From the NCBI RefSeq assembly GCF_013131805.1, contig NZ_JABJRC010000001.1, positions 62,001-126,000 on the forward strand: a stretch of DNA of 64,000 bases. The letters run 5' to 3'. This DNA is from Kribbella sandramycini (GTDB taxonomy: Bacteria > Actinomycetota > Actinomycetes > Propionibacteriales > Kribbellaceae). Within the stretch, counting starts at the first letter, position 1, and each line of letters starts with the position of its first letter. The translations under genes and the position numbers were made by a program. Below are positions 1 to 9,652 of the stretch, piece after piece. The notes below the pieces were generated by a model that was not told the origin of the DNA, did not search any database, and saw only the letters and a list, made by a program, of their open reading frames with translations.

Positions 1-704
1 ACATCGGCCCCGGCGCGCGCGAACTCGATTACATCATGCGGGCCCCGGACGCCGGACTCCGCCACCCGGACGAGCTCGGTCGGGATCGTCGGCGCGACCC
101 GCGCGAACGTGTCCCGGTCGACCTCGAGGGTCTTCAGGTTGCGGTTGTTCACGCCGATCAGCTGAGCGCCGGCGTCCACCGCACGCCGGGTCTCCTCCTC
201 GTCGTGGACCTCGACCAGCGGGCACAGGCCGATCGAGTGCGCGCGCTCGATCAGCGAGACCAGGGCCTCCTGCTCCAGCGCGGCCACGATCAGCAGCACC
301 ATGTCGGCGCCGGCCGCGCGGGCCTCCCACAGCTGGTACGACGAGACGACGAAGTCCTTGCGCAGGACCGGCACGTCGACGCGGCCGCGGACGGCGCGCA
401 GGTCGTCCAGGCTGCCGTTGAACCGGCGCTGCTCGGTGAGCACCGAGATCGCCGCGGCGCCGCCGCCCTCGTACTCCCCGGCCAGCGCGGCCGGGTCGGT
501 GATCTCGGCCAGCTCGCCCTTGGAGGGGCTGGACCGCTTCACCTCGGCGATGATCGCGATCCCGTCGCCGCGGAAGACCGGCATCGGGTCCTTGGCGTCG
601 GGTTTGCGCTGCGCCTCGAGTTTCAGGTCGTCCAGGCTGACGAGGGCCTGGCGCTCCGCGAGGTCCTCGCGAACCCCGGCGAGAATGTCGTCAAGCACTG
701 TCAT
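1..704 (-). CDS. trpC: Indole-3-glycerol phosphate synthase TrpC (3' end beyond window)
   Basis: Converts carboxyphenylamino-deoxyribulose phosphate to indole-3-glycerol phosphate in tryptophan synthesis. The visible part starts [15 protein letters not shown] and carries the family signatures [13 protein letters not shown] (about residues 50-62), [12 protein letters not shown] (about 112-123) and [13 protein letters not shown] (about 180-192), which hold the catalytic Lys, Glu and Asn region of the TIM barrel. The ATG at 704-702 has a GAGGAG ribosome site 7 bases upstream. The carboxy terminus is lost at the window edge. It follows the HGxxPAAW gene by 14 bases and is the most distal visible gene of the hisI-trpE operon. 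The assignment is secure. Confidence 0.97.
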   Translation of the reverse strand, partial: MTVLDDILAGVREDLAERQALVSLDDLKLEAQRKPDAKDPMPVFRGDGIAIIAEVKRSSPSKGELAEITDPAALAGEYEGGGAAAISVLTEQRRFNGSLDDLRAVRGRVDVPVLRKDFVVSSYQLWEARAAGADMVLLIVAALEQEALVSLIERAHSIGLCPLVEVHDEEETRRAVDAGAQLIGVNNRNLKTLEVDRDTFARVAPTIPTELVRVAESGVRGPHDVIEFARAGAD

Positions 705-718
705 GTTCTGTCCGCTCC

Positions 719-973
719 TCAGTGATCGCCGTCGGCGGGGACGCCGAAGCCCAGCAACTGCAGCACCTTGCCGGCCAGCGTGCCGACCACGACGATCCCG
801 ACCGAGACCCAGAACAGCCACCACAGCGGCCCGAGCACCATCGCGATGGCGCCGACGGTGAAGCCGACCAGGATGATCGCCACCGCGGTCCACGCCGCGA
901 CGCTGTTGCCGTGCGAGTCGTGAGCCTCCTCGCTCACGTGCGCGCCGGTTTGCTCAGCCGTCGTATTGTTCAT
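719..973 (-). CDS. Small HGxxPAAW-family membrane protein of the trp operon
   Basis: An 84-residue protein with an HGNSVAAW motif near residue 20 and two hydrophobic segments (about residues 23-43 and 47-69) separated by a short turn. Actinobacterial trp operons typically carry this HGxxPAAW protein between the Trp-associated membrane gene and trpC; its function is not established. I chose the ATG at 973, where the family-like sequence [10 protein letters not shown] begins, rather than the open upstream extension, which is Arg/Gly-rich and lacks hydrophobic character. It lies 14 bases before trpC and 56 bases after the membrane gene, so co-transcription is likely. Confidence 0.85.
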   Translation of the reverse strand: MNNTTAEQTGAHVSEEAHDSHGNSVAAWTAVAIILVGFTVGAIAMVLGPLWWLFWVSVGIVVVGTLAGKVLQLLGFGVPADGDH

Positions 974-1029
974 GGTTGCCGCCACTCCTCGTCGTCGTCC
1001 TGTCCTATTGTGGCGGTTGCCCGCCGCGA

Positions 1030-1572
1030 TCAGAGAGTCGGGTCCTGTCCCGCGTCGATCGCCTTCCACTGATCGGCCTCACGATCAGCTGTGCTCACGG
1101 TCGTTTCACGCTCGTACCGAGCGGTAGCGCGTTGCCAGCGGTGTGCGGTGAGCGCCGTGAGCGCACCGGCTGCGAGCAGCGCCACTCCCCCGGCCAGCGC
1201 GAACCAGGGCGCCGGGCCCACGCCCAGCACGACCCGATCCGTCACCGCCTGGCTCAGCTCCGGCCGGAGCCGGCTCAGCTCCTCCACACTCGGGCGGACC
1301 TGCAGCGCGACGCCGATCGCCGCCGCGCCGAGCAGCGCGACCAGACCGCCGATCACGCGCCGCAGCGCCGTACCGGCCAGCTTGGTGACAATCACTGCGA
1401 CCACCGCGGCCAACGCGAGCGTCACCGGCGCTCTGGTCATGCTGTGGCCGTTGAACTCCACCACTGCCCGGCCACCACCAGGGTCAGCTGTCGCCCACGT
1501 CAGATACGCCGAAAGGCCCAGCAGCACCAACGCCGCCAGGGCGAGCAGGTCGACGAGTCGTTGTGGGCGCAT
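1030..1572 (-). CDS. Trp biosynthesis-associated membrane protein (TIGR02234-like)
   Basis: A 180-residue membrane protein with about four hydrophobic segments (residues about 6-24, 48-68, 77-92 and 120-140) and a charged cytoplasmic-type tail. It matches in position and pattern the Trp-operon membrane protein found between trpE and trpC in actinobacteria. Its biochemical role is unknown; a role in tryptophan or precursor handling is inferred from synteny only. The ATG at 1572 shares one base with the trpE stop codon, so translation is probably coupled. The longer upstream reading lies inside trpE and is rejected. Confidence 0.85.
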   Translation of the reverse strand: MRPQRLVDLLALAALVLLGLSAYLTWATADPGGGRAVVEFNGHSMTRAPVTLALAAVVAVIVTKLAGTALRRVIGGLVALLGAAAIGVALQVRPSVEELSRLRPELSQAVTDRVVLGVGPAPWFALAGGVALLAAGALTALTAHRWQRATARYERETTVSTADREADQWKAIDAGQDPTL

Positions 1573-3062
1573 CAGACCTCGCTGAACGTTCCGGCGACGG
1601 CGATCGCGTTGAGGACGGCGGCGGCCTTCGTACGGCACTCGGCGTCCTCGGCGGCCGGATCGGAGTCGGCGACGATGCCGGCGCCGGCCTGGACGTACGC
1701 CGTGGCGCCGCGCAGCACCGCGGTGCGGATCGCGATCGCGGTGTCGGCGTCCCCGGCGAAGTCGAGATAGCCGACGACGCCGCCGTACACACCGCGCCGC
1801 GTCACCTCGAGTTTGTCGATGATCTCCATCGCGCGCGGCTTCGGGGCGCCCGACAGCGTGCCGGCCGGGAAGGCCGCGGTCAGCGCGTCGAAGGCGGTCT
1901 TGCCGGCGGCCAGCCGGCCGGTGACGGTCGACTCCAGGTGCATGACGTGGCTGTAGCGCCGCACGCTCATGAAGTCGATCACCTCGACCGTGCCCGGGGC
2001 GCAGACCTTGCCGACGTCGTTGCGGCCGAGGTCGACGAGCATCAGATGCTCGGCGCGCTCCTTGGCGTCGGCGCGCAACTCCTCCTCCAGGGCGTGGTCC
2101 TCCTCGGGGGTGGCGCCGCGGCGGCGGGTGCCGGCGATCGGGTGCAGGATCACCTTGTTGTCGGTGACCTTGACCAGCGCCTCCGGGCTGGAACCGACGA
2201 TGTCGAACCCGTCGAGCCGGACCAGGTACATGTACGGGCTCGGGTTGGACCGGCGGAGCACCCGGTAGATGTCGAGCGCGGACGCCGTGGTCTGCAGCTC
2301 GAACCGCTGTGAGACGACGATCTGGAACGCCTCGCCGGCCCGGATCTCCTCCTTGGCGGTCTCCACCGCGGTGCGGTACTCCGCGCTGGAGCGCTGCCGG
2401 TGCGGGTCGGGCTGGGCGTCGCGATCCGCGCGGACGACATACGACGGCGTCGGACGCGCGAGATCGGCCTCCATCGCGTCGAGCCGGCGGACGGCGTCGG
2501 CGTACGCGTCGTCGACGCGCTCGTCGGTGTCGTCCCAGTTGATCGCGTTCGCGATCAGCCAGATCTCACCGGTCTCGTGGTCGAGGGCAGCCAAGTCGGT
2601 GGCGAACAGGAACGTCAGCTCGGGCAGGCCGAGGTCGTCGGTCGTTGTGTCCGGCAACCGCTCCAGCCGGCGGACGGCGTCGTACCCGAGGAAGCCGACC
2701 ATGCCGCCGGTCAGCGGCGGGAGCCCCGGCAGCCGCGGCGTGTGCAGGATCTCGAGCGTCTCGCGCAGCGCGGTCAGCGGGTCGCCGGCAGCCGGCAGGC
2801 CGACCGGCGGGTTACCCGTCCAGACGGCCTGGCCGTCGCGCTCGGTCAGTGTCGCGGCCGAGCGGACGCCGATGAACGAGTACCGCGACCAGACGCCGCC
2901 GTTCTCCGCGGACTCGAGCAGGAACGTGCCCTCGCGCTCGGCGGCCAGCTTGCCGTAGACGCCGATCGGCGTCTCGGCGTCGGCCAGCAGCCGCCGGGTG
3001 ACGGGGATGACGCGGCGGTCCTTCGCGTAGTCGCGGAAGGTCTCCAGGTCGGGGGTGTTCAC
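1572..3062 (-). CDS. trpE: Anthranilate synthase component I
   Basis: Makes anthranilate from chorismate and ammonia, the first committed step to tryptophan. The 496-residue length is normal for the family. An LLES motif at residues 48-51 is the tryptophan feedback-inhibition site known in TrpE. The chorismate-binding domain is complete, with [31 protein letters not shown] and the [13 protein letters not shown] signature near the carboxy terminus. The start is GTG at 3062, overlapping the hisI stop as GTGA. The glutamine amidotransferase partner TrpG is not in this window. Confidence 0.98.
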   Translation of the reverse strand: MNTPDLETFRDYAKDRRVIPVTRRLLADAETPIGVYGKLAAEREGTFLLESAENGGVWSRYSFIGVRSAATLTERDGQAVWTGNPPVGLPAAGDPLTALRETLEILHTPRLPGLPPLTGGMVGFLGYDAVRRLERLPDTTTDDLGLPELTFLFATDLAALDHETGEIWLIANAINWDDTDERVDDAYADAVRRLDAMEADLARPTPSYVVRADRDAQPDPHRQRSSAEYRTAVETAKEEIRAGEAFQIVVSQRFELQTTASALDIYRVLRRSNPSPYMYLVRLDGFDIVGSSPEALVKVTDNKVILHPIAGTRRRGATPEEDHALEEELRADAKERAEHLMLVDLGRNDVGKVCAPGTVEVIDFMSVRRYSHVMHLESTVTGRLAAGKTAFDALTAAFPAGTLSGAPKPRAMEIIDKLEVTRRGVYGGVVGYLDFAGDADTAIAIRTAVLRGATAYVQAGAGIVADSDPAAEDAECRTKAAAVLNAIAVAGTFSEV

Positions 3063-3388
3063 GCCTTCACCTCGATCGTTCCGTGCTCGAAGCAGCTGCG
3101 GGTGCCGGTGTGACAGGCCGGCCCCTCCTGGTCGACGAGGACGAGCAGGGTGTCGGCGTCACAGTCGACGAGGATGTCCTTCACGTGCTGGCGGTGACCG
3201 CTGGTCTCGCCCTTGACCCAGTACTCCTGGCGGCTGCGCGACCAGAACGTGCTCCGGCCGGTCTCCGCCGTCCGGCGGACCGCCTCGGCGTTCATCCAGC
3301 CCACCATCAGCACCTCGCGCGTGTCGTACTGCTGCACCACCGCCGGGATCAGCCCGGCCGCGTCGAAGGTCAGCTCGTCGATACTCAC
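3059..3388 (-). CDS. hisI: Phosphoribosyl-AMP cyclohydrolase
   Basis: Third enzyme of histidine synthesis; it opens the purine ring of phosphoribosyl-AMP. It has 109 residues, the usual length for a stand-alone HisI without the HisE domain. Conserved features are [28 protein letters not shown], the metal-binding DCDADTLL and the cysteines in [12 protein letters not shown]. The start is GTG at 3388. It heads the visible hisI-trpE-trpC operon. In many actinobacteria hisF sits immediately upstream; here hisF is about 20 kb away at 23487-24248. Confidence 0.97.
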   Translation of the reverse strand: MSIDELTFDAAGLIPAVVQQYDTREVLMVGWMNAEAVRRTAETGRSTFWSRSRQEYWVKGETSGHRQHVKDILVDCDADTLLVLVDQEGPACHTGTRSCFEHGTIEVKA

Positions 3389-3446
3389 TCACCTATTGTC
3401 ACCGATCCCCCGGACAGTCTTGACCACCCCCTGACAGGATGGACGG

Positions 3447-4526
3447 ATGCACCCGGTGATCGACGGACACAACGACCTGCCCATCGCGTTCTACGAGCTG
3501 TGCGAGTACGACCTGGACGCGTACGACCTGAGCGGCTCGGTGCCGCAACTGCACACGGATCTGCCCCGGCTACGGCAGGGGAACGTCGGTGCGCAGTTCT
3601 GGTCGCTGTGGGTGCCGCAGGACGAGCATGCCGTCCGCCGTACCTTCGAACAGCTCGATTTCGTCCGGCGGTTCGTAGAACGCTTCCCGGACGCGCTGCA
3701 GCTCGCCACGACCGCGGACGAGGTGGAAGCCGCGATGAAGGCCGGCCGGGTCGCTTCGCTGATGGGCATGGAGGGCGGCCACTCGATCGGCGAGTCCCTC
3801 GGCGTACTGCGGGTGATGCGGGCGCTCGGCGTCCGCTATATGACGCTGACGCACAACAACAACGTCTCCTGGGCGGACTCGGCGACCGACGAGCCGGTGC
3901 TGGGCGGGCTGAACGACTTCGGCGAAGCGGTCGTCCGGGAAATGAACCGGATCGGAATGCTCGTCGACCTGTCACATGTCTCGGCCGACACGATGCGGCA
4001 CGCGCTGCGGGTCAGCACGTCGCCGGTGATCTTCAGCCACTCGTCGGCCCGCGCCGTCTGCGACGTCCCGCGCAACGTCCCGGACGACGTCCTCACCACG
4101 CTGGCCGCCAACGACGGCGTCTGCATGGTCACCTTCGTTCCGTACTTCGTTTCCCAGGCGTGCGCCGACTGGGCCGCGGGAGCGCTCGAAGTCGCGAAGG
4201 CCAACGGCCTCGACCCGCATTCGCCCGCCGACCAGGCCAAGGTCGCCGAGCTCTACGGCACGCCCGAGCCGGTCGCCTCGCTGGCCGATGTGGTCGCGCA
4301 CGTCGAGCATGTCCGCGAGGTGGCCGGGATCGACCACATCGGGATCGGCGGCGACTACGACGGCGTCCCCGCGCTGCCCGCGGAGCTGCCCGACGTGTCG
4401 TCGTACCCGGTGCTGTTCGAGGCCCTGGCCGGGCGCGGCTGGAGCGGCCAGGACCTCGCGAAGCTTGCTAACGGCAACATTCTCCGGGTGCTCCGGGCCG
4501 CCGACGACGTGGCGGCCGCGGTCTAG
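3447..4526 (+). CDS. Membrane dipeptidase, peptidase family M19
   Basis: A zinc-dependent dipeptidase of the renal-dipeptidase family, 359 residues, the typical bacterial length. The HxD zinc motif is GHND (His8, Asp10). Other signatures are GMEGGHSIG (bridging Glu), [33 protein letters not shown] and GIGGDYDG. I see no signal peptide, so it is likely cytoplasmic. Substrates in this family are dipeptides, including D-amino-acid dipeptides from peptidoglycan turnover; the actual substrate cannot be read here. It is divergent from hisI and overlaps the following convergent gene by 4 bases. Confidence 0.93.
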   Translation: MHPVIDGHNDLPIAFYELCEYDLDAYDLSGSVPQLHTDLPRLRQGNVGAQFWSLWVPQDEHAVRRTFEQLDFVRRFVERFPDALQLATTADEVEAAMKAGRVASLMGMEGGHSIGESLGVLRVMRALGVRYMTLTHNNNVSWADSATDEPVLGGLNDFGEAVVREMNRIGMLVDLSHVSADTMRHALRVSTSPVIFSHSSARAVCDVPRNVPDDVLTTLAANDGVCMVTFVPYFVSQACADWAAGALEVAKANGLDPHSPADQAKVAELYGTPEPVASLADVVAHVEHVREVAGIDHIGIGGDYDGVPALPAELPDVSSYPVLFEALAGRGWSGQDLAKLANGNILRVLRAADDVAAAV

Positions 4527-5425
4527 GCTTCGCGGACCAGGTCGCGGGTCTCGGGCTGCCGGACGAAACCGGCGGACTCGTACGTGGCGACCGCGCCGAC
4601 GTTGGACGCCGGGGTGTAGGTGAAGGCGGTCGACGCGCCGAGCTCGCGCAGGGTGCGCGCGGCGGCGAGCGTGATCGCCCGGCCGTAGCCCCGGCCGCGG
4701 TGGATCCGGTGCACGCCCATCGGCTCCAGGTAGCCCGGCTTGCCGGCGCCGGCGAACCAGACGGTGACGGCCGCGACCGACTCACCGAGCTCGTTGCGGC
4801 CGAGCAGGCAGCGGGCATCGGCGTACAACGGGCCATCGGCCATGGTGAACCAGCGGTCGTCGGTGAAGGTCGAGCCGGCGAACGACTCGCGCTGGACGAG
4901 CGCCCGCTCGTGGGCCTCCTCGGTACCGACCAGGTCGACCCGCAGGCCCGGGTCCTCGACCGGATCGGTCAGATCACGGCGCACCGGCACCCAAGGCGCG
5001 TCGAGCTGCCAGCCTTCGGCGGCGAGCCGCTCTTTGAGCAGTGAGCCGTTCGGAGACTCCAGGTAGACCTTGCCGGCCGGCAGCAAGCCACGCTCCGGCT
5101 GGGTGAGGTCTGTGACGAGCTGCTGGGTCAGCTCCTCGTCGCGTAGCGCATCCGGCGCCAGGGCGACGCGCAGCATGTCCACCTCATCCAGCAGGCCGAC
5201 TGCCAGGACTACGCCGTCGCGGCTCCAGACCCGCGTCGAGGCTGCGGTCTTCTCGGCGCCGAAGCGCCAGAACCAGCCCAGGTCGCCGGGGTGCAGCTGG
5301 TGCGGGCTGCCGTCGGTCTGCCAGTCGCGCAGCGCGTCGATCGCGCTGCTCAGCCCGTCGACCGTGGGTGTCGCCAACTCGAGTGCCATTCCCCAATCCC
5401 ACACCATGGCGGCGGTCGGATGCAC
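4523..5425 (-). CDS. GNAT family N-acetyltransferase
   Basis: A 300-residue protein whose carboxy half is a GNAT fold. It has the acetyl-CoA loop [10 protein letters not shown] (about residues 242-251), a preceding strand with the motif GYLEPMGVH, and a late [10 protein letters not shown] motif. The amino half is less conserved and may be a second, degenerate GNAT domain. I report the GTG at 5425, which has GGAAAG four bases upstream; ATG codons at 5407 and 5389 are alternatives, and [10 protein letters not shown] at 5389 may be the real start. The substrate is unknown. It ends tail-to-tail with the M19 dipeptidase. Confidence 0.85.
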   Translation of the reverse strand: MHPTAAMVWDWGMALELATPTVDGLSSAIDALRDWQTDGSPHQLHPGDLGWFWRFGAEKTAASTRVWSRDGVVLAVGLLDEVDMLRVALAPDALRDEELTQQLVTDLTQPERGLLPAGKVYLESPNGSLLKERLAAEGWQLDAPWVPVRRDLTDPVEDPGLRVDLVGTEEAHERALVQRESFAGSTFTDDRWFTMADGPLYADARCLLGRNELGESVAAVTVWFAGAGKPGYLEPMGVHRIHRGRGYGRAITLAAARTLRELGASTAFTYTPASNVGAVATYESAGFVRQPETRDLVREA

Positions 5426-5509
5426 ACGACTTTCCGGTGCGGGTGTTTGGCCTGCGGATCATCGGGCACGGGGCGGAGACAACATTGTTGTCGAGAGGTT
5501 GGAGCGGTT

Positions 5510-5821
5510 GTGCTTACCCTGACTGAGAACGCGACTCTGGTGATCAAGAGCATCACGGGGGTCGAAGGCGCGCCGGAGGGGGCCGGGGTGCGGATCTCGC
5601 AGGAGAACCCGGCGGATCCGGCATTGGCGGTCACCACCACCGAGGCGCCGCGTCCGGGCGACCAGGTGGTGGAGGAGGCCGGTGCGCGCGTCTTCCTCGA
5701 GCAGAACGCGGCGAACGCGCTGGACGACAAGATTCTGGACGCCGCGGTGGACGACAAGGGCGGTGTGGAGTTCCTGCTGGTCCCGCAGCCGGGAGCCAAC
5801 GGCACTGTCCCGACACCCTGA
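5510..5821 (+). CDS. HesB/IscA-like protein lacking cysteines
   Basis: A 103-residue protein beginning VLTLTENATLVIKSITG, with the A-type carrier strand pattern GAGVRISQEN and the region GARVFLEQNAANALDDKILDAA. It aligns by eye to HesB/IscA proteins. The three cysteines that hold the Fe-S cluster in IscA are absent; there is no Cys at all, so cluster carriage is unlikely. Such cysteine-free HesB-like proteins are common in actinobacteria and of unknown role. The GTG start at 5510 is supported by GGAG five bases upstream. It is monocistronic, followed by a strong hairpin. Confidence 0.8.
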   Translation: MLTLTENATLVIKSITGVEGAPEGAGVRISQENPADPALAVTTTEAPRPGDQVVEEAGARVFLEQNAANALDDKILDAAVDDKGGVEFLLVPQPGANGTVPTP

Positions 5822-5871
5822 GCCGGGTACCTCGGCACCGACCTGACTGCGGTGTCGCGCGTACCTGATCC

Positions 5872-5912
5872 GGGCGCGGCCGGTTCGACCCTCCCAGGGA
5901 CCGGCCGCGCCC
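5872..5912. terminator. Hairpin between convergent genes
   Basis: A perfect 13-bp inverted repeat (5872-5884 and 5900-5912, arms GGGCGCGGCCGGT and its complement) with a 15-base loop. It sits between the convergent HesB-like gene and ABC exporter operon. No U tract follows on either strand, as is usual for actinobacterial terminators. Confidence 0.75.
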
Positions 5913-5938
5913 CGGTACGTCTACGGGGCCGCTATTGA

Positions 5939-7735
5939 TCAGAGGGCGCTGCGCTGGGCGATCCAGCTCTGGTGCAGCCGCGAGTACACACCGCCGGCGG
6001 CGACCAGCTCGGCGTGCGGCCCGCGCTCGACGATCTCGCCGTTGTCGAAGACCAGCACCTCGTCGGCCGCTTCGGCGGTGGAGAGCCGGTGCGCGATGGT
6101 GACCGACGTCCGGCCGGTCATCAGCCGCTCCAGCGCCGCATTGACGCGTACTTCGGTGCCAGGATCGACAGCCGAGGTCGCTTCGTCCAGAACGAGCAGA
6201 TCGGGGTCGGCGATGTTGGCACGCGCCAGCGCGACCAGCTGACGCTCGCCCGCCGACAGGGACTCACCACGCTGCCCGACTGGCGAGTTCAGCCCGTCGG
6301 GCAAGGACTCCAGCCAGTCCGTCAGCCCCAGCGACTCGAAGGCTGCCAGCAGCTCGGCGTCCGTCACCTCCGGCCGGCCGAACCGGACGTTCTCCGCGAG
6401 GGAGGCGTCGAACAGGTAGCCGTCCTGCGGGACCATCACCACTCGCTCGCGCAGCGACGCGAAGGAGATCTCCCGCGCGTCTACGCCGTCCAGCAGCACC
6501 GCACCGGACGTCGGATCCATCAGCCGGGTCAGCAGCTTCGCGAACGTCGTCTTCCCCGAGCCTGTCTCCCCCACGACGGCCACCCGCCGATGCGGCTGCA
6601 GCTGGACGTCGACGTCCCGCAACACCAGATCGCCGTCCGGATAGGCAAAGTCGACGTCCGCGAACTCGACCGTGATCGGCCCGCGCGCCTGGGTGACACC
6701 GGACTCGCCTGGGTCGACGACGTCGGCCGGGGTCGCGATCACGCCGAGCACCCGCCGCCAGCCGGCGAAGGCGCTCTGCGCGTCGGTGAGCACCTGCGTC
6801 GCGATCTGCACCGGATCCGAGAACAGGGCGACCAGGAACATGAAGGCGAGGATCTCACCGAGCGTCGCCTGCCCGTCCACGCCGAGCAGGACGCCGGCCG
6901 TCAGCACGCCCGCGTTGGCCAGACCGGCCGCCAGACCGCCGATCGAGAACGTGATACCGGTCAGCGTCTGCGCGCTGGTCGCCGTCCGCCGGTAGTCGTC
7001 GACCGAGCCGTCGATGCGGGCCTGGGTACGCCCCTCGATCGAGTAGGCGCGGACGACCTGGGCACCGACGACGGGCTCCGCGATCGCGGACAGCATCTCG
7101 CCGACCTTCGACCGCACGACGCCGTACGCGTCGGACATCCGGCGCTGTAGCGCCCGCAGGCTGGCGAACAGCGGCAGGAAGCAGATCAGCACGACCAGCG
7201 CGAGCTGCCACGAGTAGACGAACATGACCACGGTCGCCAGCAGCATCTGCCCGATGCTGACCAGGAAGATGAACCCACCGAACTGCAGGAACTGCGAAAC
7301 CGTATCGACGTCGGAGGTCACCCGGCTGACCAGTGCGCCACGCCGCTCGGTGCTCTGCGTCAGCACTGGCAGGTCGTGCACATGCCGGAACGCCTTCAGC
7401 CGCATGGTCGCCAGACCGCGCTCGGAGTTGACCGCCAGCCGCACTGTGGTCAGGTATGACGCTCCGGCCGTCACCAGGATGCCGGCGGCACAGACCGCGC
7501 ACATCCAGGCGACGAACGACATGTCCGGCCCGCCTGGCCCGGACAGGCCCTTGTCGATCGTCTGCTGGACAGCGATCGGGATGACGATCCGCCCGCCGGT
7601 CATGGTCAGCGCTAGCAGCGCAGTAACCAACCAGCCCTGCGCCAGCTCGGGCGAGATGCGCAGCCCTTGCCGCAGCGTCGCCAGCCCACCGGCGTCGTCG
7701 CCGTGGTCGAGCCGCGTCGCCTCACCGGCACTCAT
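5939..7735 (-). CDS. ABC exporter half-transporter, second gene of a heterodimer pair
   Basis: A 598-residue fused permease-ATPase. Residues about 40-320 form the six-helix exporter domain and about 350-598 the nucleotide-binding domain. Walker A is GETGSGKTT, Walker B is LLVLDEATSAVD with the catalytic Glu intact, but the signature is LSAGERQ rather than LSGGQ. It overlaps the upstream half-transporter by 4 bases, so the two are almost certainly co-translated subunits of one exporter. The substrate cannot be inferred; drug or lipid export is typical of the family. Confidence 0.93.
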   Translation of the reverse strand: MSAGEATRLDHGDDAGGLATLRQGLRISPELAQGWLVTALLALTMTGGRIVIPIAVQQTIDKGLSGPGGPDMSFVAWMCAVCAAGILVTAGASYLTTVRLAVNSERGLATMRLKAFRHVHDLPVLTQSTERRGALVSRVTSDVDTVSQFLQFGGFIFLVSIGQMLLATVVMFVYSWQLALVVLICFLPLFASLRALQRRMSDAYGVVRSKVGEMLSAIAEPVVGAQVVRAYSIEGRTQARIDGSVDDYRRTATSAQTLTGITFSIGGLAAGLANAGVLTAGVLLGVDGQATLGEILAFMFLVALFSDPVQIATQVLTDAQSAFAGWRRVLGVIATPADVVDPGESGVTQARGPITVEFADVDFAYPDGDLVLRDVDVQLQPHRRVAVVGETGSGKTTFAKLLTRLMDPTSGAVLLDGVDAREISFASLRERVVMVPQDGYLFDASLAENVRFGRPEVTDAELLAAFESLGLTDWLESLPDGLNSPVGQRGESLSAGERQLVALARANIADPDLLVLDEATSAVDPGTEVRVNAALERLMTGRTSVTIAHRLSTAEAADEVLVFDNGEIVERGPHAELVAAGGVYSRLHQSWIAQRSAL

Positions 7736-9558
7736 GCGCTCACCTCGTCCAGATCCTCTTCCTGACGCCGCTCGGCGTCCTTCTCGTAGGCGTCGACCAG
7801 ATCGCGGTACGCGGCCGACGTCTCCTGCAGCTCGGTGTGGGTGCCCTGTGCGGTGATGCGGCCCTCGTCGAGGAACAGCACCTCGTCAGCGAGTGAGATG
7901 GTCGCTTTGCGGTAGGCGATCACCAGCACGGTCGTCGCGGCCCCGGCGTCCTCGTGGACGACGGCGCGCAGCCCGGCCAGGATGCGGGCCTCGACTTGTG
8001 GGTCGACCGCGCTGGTGGCGTCGTCCAGGATCAGCAGCCGCGGCCGGCGTACCAGTGCGCGGGCCAGCGCGATCCGCTGCCGCTGCCCACCGGAGAGGGT
8101 CGTGCCGCGCTCGCCGACCTTGGTGTCGAGCCCCTCCGGCAGCGCCTTGACGAAACCGTCGCCCTGCGCGATCCGCAGCGCCTCCCAGATGTCGTCGTCG
8201 GTGTAGTCGCCGCCCAGCGTGATGTTGCCGCGAATGCTGTCGTCGAACAGGAACGCCGTCTGCGCGACCAGCGCGACCGAACCGGCCAGCTCACCTCGCG
8301 CCAGCTCGCGGAGGTCGGTTCCGTCGATCTGGACCGAGCCCTCCTCCGGGTCGACCAGCCGGGTCAGCAGCGTGGTCATCGTCGACTTCCCCGCGCCGGT
8401 CGGGCCGACGACTGCCACCGTCCGGCCTGGTTCGACAGCGAAGTCCATGCCGTTCAGCACGTCGCGACCGGGCAGGTACCCGAAGCGGAGGCCGGAAACA
8501 TCCAGCCGGGCCGCAGCGGTCGTGGTGAGCCGCTGCTCGCCGTACTCCATCCCGCCGTCGGCCGTCAGCACGCGCTGCACCCGGTCCCAGCCGACGACCG
8601 AGCGCGGCAGCTCACCAAGCACCCAGCCGAGCGCCCGGATCGGGAAGCCGATCAGAGTGAACAGGAACGCCACCTGGACGACATCACCGGCATCGGCAGC
8701 GCCGGACCGCACTCGGCCGACACCGACGAGCAGAACGATCAGCACACCGACCCGCGGCAACGCATCGATCACCGGGTCGAACATGCCGCGCGCCTTGTTC
8801 ACGGCGATGTTCGCATCTCGCAGCGCGTACGTCGGCGCCCGGAAGCGCTCCGTCTCGGCAGCCTCGCGGCCGAGAGTCTTCACGACCAGCGCGCCGTCGA
8901 ACGACTCGTGCGCGACCTCGGAGACATCTGCACGGAGCTGCTGCGCGCGGGTGGCCAGCGGCTGCAGGATGCGCTGGAAGATCACATTGGCGACGAAGAC
9001 GAGCGGAAAGACCAGACAGCCGACCAGCGCGAGCCAGACATCGGCCATGAACATCGCGACCGTCGCGAACGCCAGCATGGCCAGAACGCCGATGGCCATC
9101 GGGAGCGGCGCGATCACGAACCAGATCGACTCGACGTCGGCGTTCGCGTTGGAAAGCAGCTGACCGGTCGGATGCTGGTGGTGCCACTCCAGCGGGAGCT
9201 TCTGGTACTGCCGGGTGACGCGCCGCCGGTACGTCGCCTGTAGGCGGAACTGCATGACGCCGGCGCCGATCCGGCGGCCGATGACGCCGATGGCGCGCAG
9301 GATCGCGATGCCGAGGAACAGCGACACCAGCGCCGCGATCGCGCCGAAGGTGGTGTCACCGCGCTCCAGCGCCGGGCGGATGACGTGATCGGTGGCCCAG
9401 CCGAGCGCCCAGCCGTCCGCGACCGTCATCGCGCCGTACAGCATGCTGGCGGCCACCGAGAGCGCGAACACCCACGGCTCCTCCCAGACGGCGACCCGCA
9501 GGACCGCGAACCCGCGCCGGGTCACGCTCCCTTTGTCAGGGACTTTCGGGACGGGCAA
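7732..9558 (-). CDS. ABC exporter half-transporter, first gene of a heterodimer pair
   Basis: A 608-residue permease-ATPase fusion. It has an exporter membrane domain (about residues 30-320), Walker A GPTGAGKST, a canonical LSGGQRQR signature and a Walker B reading LLILDDATSAVD, so the catalytic Glu is replaced by Asp. This mirrors heterodimeric exporters with one degenerate ATP site, where the other subunit carries the odd signature. The start is TTG at 9558 with GGAG six bases upstream; the internal GTG at 9525 has a ribosome site too close to use. A charged tail (DAERRQEEDLDEVSA) ends the protein. Confidence 0.92.
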   Translation of the reverse strand: MPVPKVPDKGSVTRRGFAVLRVAVWEEPWVFALSVAASMLYGAMTVADGWALGWATDHVIRPALERGDTTFGAIAALVSLFLGIAILRAIGVIGRRIGAGVMQFRLQATYRRRVTRQYQKLPLEWHHQHPTGQLLSNANADVESIWFVIAPLPMAIGVLAMLAFATVAMFMADVWLALVGCLVFPLVFVANVIFQRILQPLATRAQQLRADVSEVAHESFDGALVVKTLGREAAETERFRAPTYALRDANIAVNKARGMFDPVIDALPRVGVLIVLLVGVGRVRSGAADAGDVVQVAFLFTLIGFPIRALGWVLGELPRSVVGWDRVQRVLTADGGMEYGEQRLTTTAAARLDVSGLRFGYLPGRDVLNGMDFAVEPGRTVAVVGPTGAGKSTMTTLLTRLVDPEEGSVQIDGTDLRELARGELAGSVALVAQTAFLFDDSIRGNITLGGDYTDDDIWEALRIAQGDGFVKALPEGLDTKVGERGTTLSGGQRQRIALARALVRRPRLLILDDATSAVDPQVEARILAGLRAVVHEDAGAATTVLVIAYRKATISLADEVLFLDEGRITAQGTHTELQETSAAYRDLVDAYEKDAERRQEEDLDEVSA

Positions 9559-9652
9559 GACACGCTCCAGGTCAGTCAGGTGCCAACTGCTGCCACAGAC
9601 ATGACAACGATTGACATCATGCCACCACCAACCGACAACTACGATCGGCTTT

